Assembly (NCBI GenBank): GCA_023853785.1
Contig: JAJIRX010001015.1
Span: forward strand, 1-23,707
DNA length: 23,707 bases
Source of the DNA: Psilocybe azurescens
Lineage: Eukaryota; Basidiomycota; Agaricomycetes; Agaricales; Agrocybaceae
Direction: 5' to 3'
Both the position numbers and the translations under genes were made by a program. Under the pieces are notes generated by a model. It did no database searches. It was not told the origin of the DNA and saw only the letters and a program-made list of their open reading frames with translations. Position 1 is the stretch's first letter; each line of letters begins with the position of its first letter. Positions 10,332 to 19,901 of this stretch are shown here, one piece after another.

Positions 10332-13300
10332 TCGTACTGTCCTAGCATTTGTGTAGGATATTTCCCGTCGCATTATAACTGGGTAAACTTCAACGTGGTA
10401 TTTTATACAACCCCTTCAACATATAGTTTGAAAATCTCATTGAGGCTCAAAGCACGGTGATAGATTACTTGCGGTAAGTAGCGACTTCACGTAAGCTCTT
10501 TTGTTCATTTTCCTTTTGCCTTCGCTCCTGTCATCAGAAACATAAGCGCTCGGATACCATGGCGGTGACGGTCTTCTGCAACATCCTTCTTAAAGTGTGT
10601 CTCACACGGCTCACGGTTCATCTCCCCTTTTACTACGTTACTTCACCTCCATCGCCGTCATCATGTCGAATATGGATATCTGGATATAAGGAGGAAGGAT
10701 CTAAGGAGTTCTTAACGCCTTTGTCCTTGACTCGGTTTTCAGACTTGGACGCATCAAAAAGGCACGAATAAGCAATTACGCACGCTTCGTGGTGGCTTTG
10801 CTGTGAAGTATAGGATGTCCGACTGATAATCTAAGCAAACAGGAATAAGAGAAGGTAAAGATATGTATATTTCTCGGGCTTCGCTTTCATTCGCTTTCAC
10901 TCCCGTTTTCCGAGCAGACAGCATGACGTGCATGAACTTGACTCTCGACTGGGCGATTAATTGATTAATCGTTTATCTGCATCCTTATAGACGGGACCAG
11001 ATCTCGACGACTATTCAATTGCTGAGCACCAAGGCAGCGACTGGCGATAAGGACGACGAGGACTGAGAAACGGCGAATGTTTTGACTTTCTACGTTTCTG
11101 CAGGACGTGTTGCTGATTTCATTTTGCGTTCCCGTTCCTTTTCGGTGTGATAGGATCTATGTCTGGGATGTTGTCAGCGTGGGCGTGGGCTTTGTCGTCG
11201 GTCTCTGTTTTGCTGTCAGTCTCTGGTTTACCGTCGTTCTCTTCGTGGTCGTGGCCTTTGCGTCGAATTCTGTGTTCGGGGTTGGACCACAGAAGTGTTT
11301 ATGCCAGCTCATTGTCCCATCCGCGAATCACTTCAGGATCCTGTCCTATTCTGTCCTATTCCCTGTACGTTTGTCTTATGTAAGTAAATTTTGTGTTTTC
11401 CGTTCCAAATAAGAACCCATTGACTCCCAAATTGTTCCCAAATTGTTCAGATTATTCCATTTCCCTCACCGTCTTGATTTTTTTTAGCTTATCGACGATC
11501 ATGGGGGACGATTTAGGTCTGATTTCTTTACCTCATGAGCATTTCTAATAACGCAAGTGGACCGAAATCAACATAATTTTACACATATGCCTCGGCTCCG
11601 CTTAGACAATCAATCAATCCCTCCCGAACGTTGGACCTGGACCACGGCGTTCCTCCATTGACACGGCAGCAGCGACGACAGCTTATAGGTTCCCATCGCC
11701 ACCCCACCTCTTATTTGGGTGAATTCGATACGTATATGGAGACACCCCAATTTAGATATGTACCCCACTTGCTGCCTCTCCTCATCCTGTGCAGTTCGAC
11801 TCAAGATACTAACCGTAGACTTCTTGCATGCTCCTTGTATTTTCTCCCTTATTTTAATCTCTCCGCCATATATATTTACGACTGATACCATTCTGCGTAT
11901 GGGTTACCACCGACAACAAGGATCCAATACTGTAGCGCAAGATCCCACCCAACCTTTTCCCTTGCACACATACGCGGTCGGCACGCCGCAGCTTTCTTGC
12001 ATCCCGGTATTAAAAATTCCCCAACGCGGACCCTTTTCTTTAGCCACTGCAGCAACGACGAGAAAATGTGCCTACTTTTAACTTCTATATCAATCCCTGA
12101 GAAATCGTGTTTGACGACGACGGTGACATTAAGCGGCGCTGAGAGGGCATGGGCACGGTCCTATGGAGACCAAGCTACAAGGTTAAGAAGGGTAAAGAAT
12201 ATTGGAATCATGACAAGAATGAATACTTAGATCAGAAATGAAATGAGGTTCCGACACAGCAAGTTTGAACGCGCTACGTGTGTTTCATTATATGTGCTCC
12301 AAGATAACTACTCAGAAACGTGGGGTCACTAATCGGTTTTTACTCTCAAGCTATGGCAGAAAATGATTTGGAAGGCGAATAATGAACGTCAAAGCCTACT
12401 TTATTCGCTCAGAAATGTTCTCAAGATAGCTGCAACATTTCAACGAAGCGGGTCTTGGAAAAATCACTCAAAAGCACAGAAACCTTCGCACATCGTCTTG
12501 CTTGCTCGAGTAGCGTTTTCTCCCCAATTGAAAGGCATAATTTCGCGCATATCTCTGAGACAATGACTATCTCCCTGAGTACTGTTATATGCGATCTCTA
12601 AATATCACCGTGACTTAATCTACCTCGATATCGCCGACGGTACTTCCCCGGTCTCCACATCTGTATTATGGGCACCCTATTCTCGGTGGACCTTTAGGAT
12701 ACATTGATCTGATAGTTCCCTGCCGCAGCTCGCTTCTCCCGCTTCTCCCGTGCAGTTTTTCTTACGAAATTTGACTCAGACATTTCTTCCCTTTGCTATT
12801 CGAATCATGCGTACGAGTAGGCATACGAATAGCCTATCATACAATTGACATGGGAACCGACCTCGCCCGCAACGAGCTTTGATGGACCCAATGGCACGCT
12901 GTGGAACATAGCTTATGAGTGACAATAAGTATATGAGTGTCGTGCTTAAAGCTGGACCAATAGACGAAATCATAGCTAAGAGATCGGTAAAATCGTGTTC
13001 CACAATTAACTAACATATGACATGCTACGGTGATTCCGATAAGTAATATCCGGAGATTCTGTATCTTAATGGAACGTCGTGCGTGATACTATCTGGAGAC
13101 CTTAGTTACAAATACTTTGTCAAGATGACAATTGTTCAAAGACTCCCGTGTTTGAGCAACCACCCTGCTTACCAGACTTTGGCAAAGCTCTGCCATATCA
13201 TTCATCCCCTAGTCAACAGGTATTTGAAGTCAGAGGTGTGTGGATACCCCCGTCCTTACGATTGCCCAAGCACGAGGACCCGCAAGCTTACCGATGTCAA

Positions 13301-13434
13301 TCTATATGACTCGGTTAGCATCGTCTAAAACCTACTTAGTAGAGGAGTGTACTGATGGTTGAGCACCGATCGGAGGGACACCTGCCCGCCTTCGTTCCAT
13401 GCCACGCCACAATCATTTGTCGTGCTTCAGGCAT
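10332..13434. other. 3.1-kb stretch without a recognised gene
   Basis: Open frames here are all under 125 codons and unassignable. The frame at 11107-11412 is rich in Val/Phe/Ser from T-rich DNA, and the overlapping frames at 11610-12081 occur on both strands without a family match. An 8-bp inverted repeat with 2-nt spacer (CGATTAAT-TG-ATTAATCG) lies at 10954-10971. The sequence has mixed composition and looks like decayed coding or transposon DNA. Confidence 0.45.
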
Positions 13435-13719
13435 GTGGGCTGCACGCATTCCACACACATCAGATATGCGTTCAAGCTATTCGGATGGGAGCTCATCTGT
13501 ATCAGTGATAACGATATAATACGACTGTCATTGATATGATACCCGGGTTCCTTGCTGAAACTATCTGTAAAACATGCCTTCATGTCAGAGTGGCGCAGGT
13601 ATGTATGGTCCTGTTATAGCTGTCCTGCTGTATCCTGGAGGCTTTGCTCATTCCGGTGCTCCGGAGTGGACACCACGAATTCCAAGATATTTATAGTGTG
13701 TAAAGATTTTTTTGCTGGC
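13435..13719 (+). repeat. Dispersed repeat, copy A
   Basis: The segment aligns in the same orientation with 16020-16402. Shared blocks in the same order include an exact 18-mer (CAGATATGCGTTCAAGCT at 13461-13478 and 16051-16068), TACGACTGTCATTG, GGGTTCCTTGCTG, CAGAGTGGCGCA, an exact 18-mer GGTCCTGTTATAGCTGTC (13607-13624 and 16251-16268) and CCACGAAT-CCA. Copies differ by many substitutions and several indels, so the pair is old. Neither copy has an intact reading frame. Edges are approximate. Confidence 0.8.
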
Positions 13720-16019
13720 GATTAGATATTGGCCGACATCGCTACTTGGCTCGACATATGTACTCATACGAACTCATACAGTGAAGCAGGATATTCTTCC
13801 GCATATCTTTATGAGAAGTGTATAGATTTACGCCTGTATTTTGCGGAGGGTGAACGGTATAAGAGAACAGGCAGAGCCGAAATTCAAATCATCGTTTTAG
13901 GGCATTTGGAATGTCTGGATATCACATGTGATATTATTCTCTTCACGCTTTGAAGGATTTCATTAGTTCCTCTTTACGCTTATAATCCCGCAGGCACCCA
14001 GAACACATCACTCGTCCGTGACACATGATGCTGGGTACGGCGGGGCCGCATCATTCGGGTTGACGACAGTCAAGCAGGCGCTTAGATATCATAAGGTCGA
14101 ATAGTTCACACTTCAGATGTACCACAGCGTCCCGAAAAGCAGACTAATATCTAATGTAAGCCAAAGAAAATCGCCAGCACCTAGCACAGGCATTTTCAAA
14201 CGGATAAGATGACTATCGGAGTTGTAGGGAGAAAGACAGTCCGCTTCGGCCTTCTTCCGCTCATTAGCCTCAGAATCTACACACTATCGTCATTCGTCTT
14301 GTGGGAACTCGGCTCAAAGAGTATACTTAGTACACCTAAAAACGCCTCAGAAGCATTTTCGCTCATGCTATGACTAATTGTCTTGAGAACACGTATTCGT
14401 TGCTTGAGTAAAGCTCAACGGTTGTGCACTTTGCGAACTTCATTTCGGCAAGGACCGACACTTGTCTGGCCCTTCCGATTAGCTTTGGATAAATGCAGAC
14501 CCTATTAGCTTGACAGCGCACGCATTAAATGCCTTTTCCCGTAGACGCAGTTTATTTCACCGGCGGCCACTAATTTAGACCAAGTTCTGGCTCTACCAGT
14601 GGGCGAGCTCCAAGAAAGAATTTCTCATTAATTAGAGTAACCACGTAAGTGGATGTTTTGCGTCCAATCAATGCTCATAATTAGACAACAACCTTATCAT
14701 AATGTAGACCTGCGTACTCTTTCTGCTTACAGCCGTATGGAGCTATGCCTCCTTGGCTGCGAGCAACAATGTTACACGAAATATCATCTGTCATCATTTC
14801 GAGCATGCTCAACAAACCCACAAGTGATTCGACCACTCTGAAACATGGCCGAAGACATTTACGGCTTCACTTCTGATGCTGAAACCTTCTTTGTCGTGTA
14901 CGGCCCAACGTTGACATCGCACAACGTCGGCCGTCGCACAGATTTGGTTAACGAAGACACAACTGGCACGACTAACTAGCAGAAACTAACTAGCAGATCC
15001 AAGCGAAATATTCCGCGCTTGGACGTCCCCATGTACCGCATGTCCAACGACAGACTTGGCTCGGATATCGTTCTGGTTATATCTAACCCTGATTTTTCGA
15101 TAAGTTTGGGAATCGTAGAGCATGTGTATTTGACGGAGACTTGTGACTGTTGGTGTTCATGAAATGAGCCGTCCGGAGGCTATGTAATGATCACTGGCAT
15201 ATGTACCGCGGATGAGGTTGAGACTAGATTGGATTCATGATAGTGTTACCGCCTATGTGCGGCCACCGCTATCTGGTAGGTCTCACTTCTAATTCGATGC
15301 CGTGTTAAAGATCGCTCTGGCTAAGGTGTTGGGATATAATGATTACCGACGCGGTGGATCTGTAATATAAGAGAGATGATACAGACACGAGGAAGCGGCA
15401 AGTACCCATGTATAAATTTGCGAAAGGAATCCTTTCGCTCTTTTAAAAGCGACTTCAAGAGATTCGATACTAGGCTGTTTAATCAGCTGTTCTGCGGTCG
15501 AAGCGGTCTGAAACTATCTCATTTTGCAAAATACAAGATAGGCACGATGCACTTACCGTAGTCATGCACCTAAGTCCGCTTATGACTCCGACTATTTGAT
15601 CCACTACGCTCGAACCATACGCACGTTTTATCTTACTAAGATCTCGATTCTCTGATTAGCGGAGTAAGTGATGACCCAATCTGTAAAGCTGTTGCGCTTT
15701 ATCCACGTTCGCGGAGGTCTTTGTCGCCTTTGATGAAAACTCATCCGAGCACAACTAACTGCACAAGAGTGCGAATGGTACGTCGTAGTACTGTATGGCT
15801 CCGGGAAGGTTTGCCTGCGACTGCTGAAGCCAAGGTTTAATTGCCATATGATCATGCGAAACGCGGAGCGCGGGTGGACGGACTCGCGAATTGTCGAGCA
15901 TGCGCAAATGAATGAGTGGGCTCCTTTATAAGTAAAATCGTCCCGGATAGACACAGCGAGCCATTCTATGTCTCTGCCGCCTATATATTTTCGTCTAACG
16001 TCGTGATCCGGGAGCGTGC
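13720..16019. other. 2.3-kb stretch between repeat copies; no gene recognised
   Basis: No open frame over about 160 codons is present and none is recognised. The longest (minus strand, 16101-15628) runs into repeat copy B and has no domain I can name. A 14-bp tandem duplication lies at 14971-14998. If the flanking repeats are element ends, this would be the element's interior, but I see no reverse transcriptase, integrase or DDE motif. Confidence 0.4.
14971..14998. repeat. 14-bp tandem duplication (ACTAACTAGCAGAA / ACTAACTAGCAGAT)
   Basis: Two adjacent 14-bp units differ only in the last base. This looks like a small slippage product. Confidence 0.7.
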
Positions 16020-16402
16020 GTGGGTCACACGCGTCCACTCCCACAGGCGTCAGATATGCGTTCAAGCTTACATGTTCGGATATCATGATGCACATATACA
16101 TATATGTCTATTAGTATCAGAGATATTTATAAGGACACACTTAATACGAGTACGACTGTCATTGGCAGGATACCCCGGGTTCCTTGCTGTAACTGTCCTG
16201 TCTGCAGACCACGCGCTCATGCCAGAGTGGCGCAAATATGCAGGGTGTAGGGTCCTGTTATAGCTGTCTGCCTGTATGATTGAGGTTTTGCTCACTTCTG
16301 TGCTCCGAAGCCTCTGATGGATCAGCTTGGACTCCACGAATGCCAGGTTATTTATATTTATAGAGTGGTGTAAGCATTTCGTTTTCATTTCTCATCCTGG
16401 CG
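16020..16402 (+). repeat. Dispersed repeat, copy B
   Basis: This is the partner of 13435-13719 in direct orientation, about 2.6 kb away. It is roughly 100 bp longer, mostly because of extra AT-rich sequence (TATACATATATG region) and an extra block around CTCTGATGGATCAGCTTGG. An open frame through it on the plus strand (15916-16263) reads MPEWRKYAGCRVLL at its end. The equivalent stretch of copy A is out of frame, so coding potential is not conserved between copies. Confidence 0.8.
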
Positions 16403-18170
16403 GGTGGGTGGGCTACTTAGTTGGTGGACTAGGATGTGACTGTTGGTTGAGTGTGCTCATATGTATCTTTACGGGGGACTTCATTCATTTGTTTGAATTA
16501 AATGTCGCAGAGGGCATGTACTATATACATGAAGAAGAAGAGAGGACGAAATACCTATACGGACCACGGTCTAGCTCAACCGGATTGGCCTCGTAATCAT
16601 CGTTTCAGCCTAGTACTGAGGAGTGTCTGACCCTGACAAAAAAATGTTATTATTGGCGCGAAGCCTCAGGGCTCTGCATCCTGTTGGCCTCAATTTCGCA
16701 CAGACAAAGCCGCGCAGGTGCCTAGCGCGACGCGTGTCTGGATTTTGAGTCCTTGATATTTTATTGCGTTGCTCGCTCGCGGTATGGTACTGTGAGCGGT
16801 GAGGAAAATGGAAATGAATACTTGGATCGGCGAGGAGAGAGAGGGTCAGGATGCCCGAGGTCGAGGTCGAAATTGGGGGTTAAAAAAAACGGTGAATGGG
16901 AGGTTTGAATTTGGACGCGTCGTGAACGACAGTGATTTTTAGGGACGGATGCTCCGTGAAAGTAAAAGTTGAAGGTGGCCGTTGTCACTGTCGTTGTCCA
17001 ACGTCAGTGTCAGTGTCAATGGTCATGTTCAGGTCTGTATTTGTGTCGACTAATTCTGCAGCGTCCACGCTGTGCAGTGTGCTATTATTGTAATATTGTA
17101 TTATTGGTGGTGGGATCGTCTAAGTTTAATCGCATGAATGCCAGATGTTATTGGCAGATCGTAAATGGGAGTGGGCGCGGTTTAAGGGTTTAGAATTTTA
17201 GGCGGTCTTTGTCTTGGGTATGCGTGCATGTATGTACGTTGTCTCTGTCTCTTGGGGTGCTCATATTACGATACGTTTAACGCTCACGGCGTTTTGCGGG
17301 ACATCGGCTGTATGTGCGTTGGGTGTCGTCAACAAATAGCGGTTCTTACTCTAAAATAAAACCCGTGTGTGCAAGAACAAGGCCGAAACTCCAATTCAAA
17401 GGGAGAGCTCCTCGGGCGCGCACACTGGCGCTGGTTGAATTTGTGGTTTATGTAGCCTGTTTTTGTTTAGATAATTGCATACATGGTGATGAGGGTGCCG
17501 GAAGGCATCTCGGTGAAAGTTAGGAGTCGGGAGACCCTGTGGATGCCTCGCAGTGCCGGGTGCTAGTGCTGGTGCGATGTGCGACGGCTGACTTGTGCAC
17601 GTATACTTGTGCATATATGCAAGTGGTCGCGTCCAGCTGATTAATATTTCGCTCAATTAACGCTAGATCTTGTTCGATAGACAAGTCAAGACAAGACTAC
17701 AGGACTTTGGACTATGCCAACGAGGAGAGGAGAGTGGGGAAGGGAGCGGAGACTGTATTATTTAAGCACTCATGCCTATGCACTCCTATGCACTCCTATC
17801 GCGTTTTCGCGTTTTCTTTACGCCTTACTTATGTGTGTGTGTGCTGCGAAGGCAGGGAGTGTCGGCCGTCGCCGCTCGGGGATTTTGGGCATGTTAATTT
17901 TAATTTTAATTTGGATCGACATCGACGAGCACTCAGCATATGAGTCCCGAGTCCACCCCGGTTGATTCCTGTGGGCTCAGCGGGCTGGGGGAGAGAGGAT
18001 TCAAGAGGGGATGGATCGGCGGCGGGTGCCGTGTCGGCTTTCGCTATCGAGCGCGGAGTCGGAGCGAGGAGAAAGGAGGGAGGGACGGTCGGGCCGGGTG
18101 TTAATTTTGGCTGGGGGATGTGCATTGCATTCCATTGTGAATGGTAATCGATGATTAGTGATCCCCGAGC

Positions 18171-18212
18171 GGAGGACGGAGGACGGAGAATGGGGGACGG
18201 AGAATGGGGGAC
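18171..18212. repeat. Minisatellite: GGAGGAC x2 then a 14-mer x2
   Basis: Two GGAGGAC units pass directly into two exact copies of GGAGAATGGGGGAC, followed by a G run. The 14-mer looks like an expanded form of the 7-mer. The strand is strongly G-rich. Confidence 0.8.
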
Positions 18213-18390
18213 GGGGGAAGGGGGCTTGGCAGCAGTAGTAGGCAGAAGCAGCAGCAGCAGGACTTGTTTACCGGTACATACGCTGGTTATGATTCGGACT
18301 CACGATGCATGTGTACTTGAGAGCCAGGACTCGCTGGTCCTGTTTGCCTGCGAGCGAGCGCGTGGATGATGGTGGTGGGGGTTCATGTAG

Positions 18391-18412
18391 GATTTGGGAT
18401 TTGGGATTTGGG
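18391..18412. repeat. GATTTGG x3 tandem repeat
   Basis: Three exact 7-bp units plus one base. This is not a telomere repeat (fungal TTAGGG), and it is internal and short. Confidence 0.8.
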
Positions 18413-18440
18413 TGGGAGCGAAGAGAGTGAGAGGGCGCGT

Positions 18441-18494
18441 GCGAGCACGAGCCCGAGTCGGAGTCGGAGCACAAGCACAAGCGCGAGCGCGAGC
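18441..18494. repeat. Imperfect hexamer repeat, nine units
   Basis: Nine consecutive 6-bp units of the form NCRAGY/NCGAGC (GCGAGC, ACGAGC, CCGAGT, CGGAGT, CGGAGC, ACAAGC, ACAAGC, GCGAGC, GCGAGC). In one frame this gives alternating acidic and basic residues, in another Ala/Arg, so any protein appearance follows from the repeat. Confidence 0.75.
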
Positions 18495-18780
18495 GGAGAA
18501 TGAAGGGGTTTGGGACGGAGGGAGAGTGGGTATTTTAGGAGTTGAAGAGGCGGTATTTCGAGAGAGCGCAAGGTGTGGTCGCTTACTTTATCTTTATTAT
18601 GGCTGATGACTATGTATAGTATGGTAGATTCCAGACGACGATCGCGGGTACGACCCACGAGCCCTGGGAGCCTGGAAACCTGGGAGAGCTCGAGCTCAGA
18701 GTGCGAGTGCCAGCCTAGAGCCCAGAGAGAGGCAGTGAGAAGGATCGTCATGGACATAGTAGTAGCAGCAGCACTCGACA

Positions 18781-18804
18781 TCAGTGTTCGAATCAGTGTT
18801 CGAA
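18781..18804. repeat. 12-bp tandem duplication TCAGTGTTCGAA x2
   Basis: Two exact adjacent copies, each containing the palindromic TTCGAA. No function is apparent. Confidence 0.75.
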
Positions 18805-19639
18805 TCACATACATCAGAGATCAGAAGAGAAGCAGGCAAAAGAAAACGCCGTAACATCACCCGTCCGTCGACGACGTGCTCTGAGTACTGAATATTGAAT
18901 GCTGAGTCGTCGTCACTCAAGTAAGTACTCACGGACATCACTCGGGACAGAACAGAACGCGCGGTCGTAACCGTCGTTTGCGTCTTCGATTCTGATTCTT
19001 TGAGGGCTAAAAATATGGGCCGCAGAACCAGCGGGCAGGAATGCCCTCATTCGGACGTGTTTGGTGGCAAATCAATTTATATTTACATAAGCATTTAACC
19101 AAAAAACCTGATTATTTTTTGGGTGAGGCTGACGATTCGGGTATTATTATTATGCGATCCCGAACACCGAACCGTTCCCGTAGCCCCCGTCCTTATTTGC
19201 GTCCTGACTTCGGAAGTAGGCCATGAAATCTTGGCGATGGGATTGGGGAGGGGATCATGGGTCCGATGGGTATCGCAGTGTTTCAATTATACTTGTAGCG
19301 TCGGGTCGGGGTTGGAGCTAGACCATGTAAGGCAATAATAGCATAGCATAGCAAGTGGAGCGGAGTGTTGTCCGTCGGTGTCGTCGTCTTTTGCTTGCGT
19401 GCATACGCAATCATGCGCGTCACCATGAAACCTGCCCGGCATCCCAAGTCCAACGCAAAACAGGGGGTCAAAACCGTTACGTAAGATAAAAGGTCACTAC
19501 AGTACATAATGAAAAGGACGAAATTTGAAAGAAATTTGAATTTTTATCCGCAAAAATTTCTCCGCCTTGTTGGCATTTTTGCCTTTGTTTGGCGCGAACG
19601 TGACTGGGGCTTTGTTTTTCGTTCAATTCATTTCTTCCC

Positions 19640-19901
19640 ATCAAGCAACGGTTCTTCTTCTCCTTCCCCAGCCTCTGCCTTTGCCTTTGCCCCCTCGCTT
19701 GGTGGTCCTCCCTTCCTTTCTTCTTTCATACACCTGGATTCGGCTTCGGATTCTGCTTGGATCGTTTAACACACGCACATACCTGACCGGATACACCACC
19801 ACCACCCACCCTCCTCCTTAATTGCGACCCTCTTCATATCAATTAGTAACAAGAGCGACTCCCTGACACTCGAAGAACTTGAACTCGAACAAGAACACGA
19901 A
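19640..19901 (+). promoter_or_regulatory. Probable core promoter / 5' leader of the G alpha gene
   Basis: A strong CT-rich tract (about 19648-19725, repeated CTTC and CCTCTGCCTTTGCC blocks) precedes the start codon by about 180-250 bp. Such tracts are a known feature of highly expressed fungal promoters and sit near transcription starts. CA-rich sequence follows up to the ATG. No clear TATA box was seen. Assignment is by position and composition only. Confidence 0.35.

Larger units (their letters stand above)
16403..19639. other. GC-rich, low-complexity intergenic region upstream of the G alpha gene
   Basis: No protein family is recognisable and every open frame is under 145 codons with overlapping rivals on the other strand. 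Composition changes at about 16.4 kb from the mixed DNA on the left to G- and GT-rich sequence with several local tandem repeats (18171-18212, 18391-18412, 18441-18494, 18781-18804). A run of Glu/His/Lys/Arg-type codons at 18441-18494 is the product of a hexamer repeat, not good evidence of a gene. It may hold long regulatory DNA or an untranslated transcript. Confidence 0.45.

Noticed and set aside
11107..11412. Hydrophobic open frame that might suggest a membrane protein
   Set aside because: The T- and GT-rich DNA gives Val/Phe/Ser in two overlapping frames; there is no family resemblance or splice structure.
15628..16101. 157-codon minus-strand frame, the longest in the middle region
   Set aside because: It has no recognisable domain, runs into a diverged noncoding repeat, and copy A does not keep the frame.
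18391..18412. Telomere-like repeat
   Set aside because: The unit is GATTTGG with only three copies, unlike the fungal TTAGGG array.
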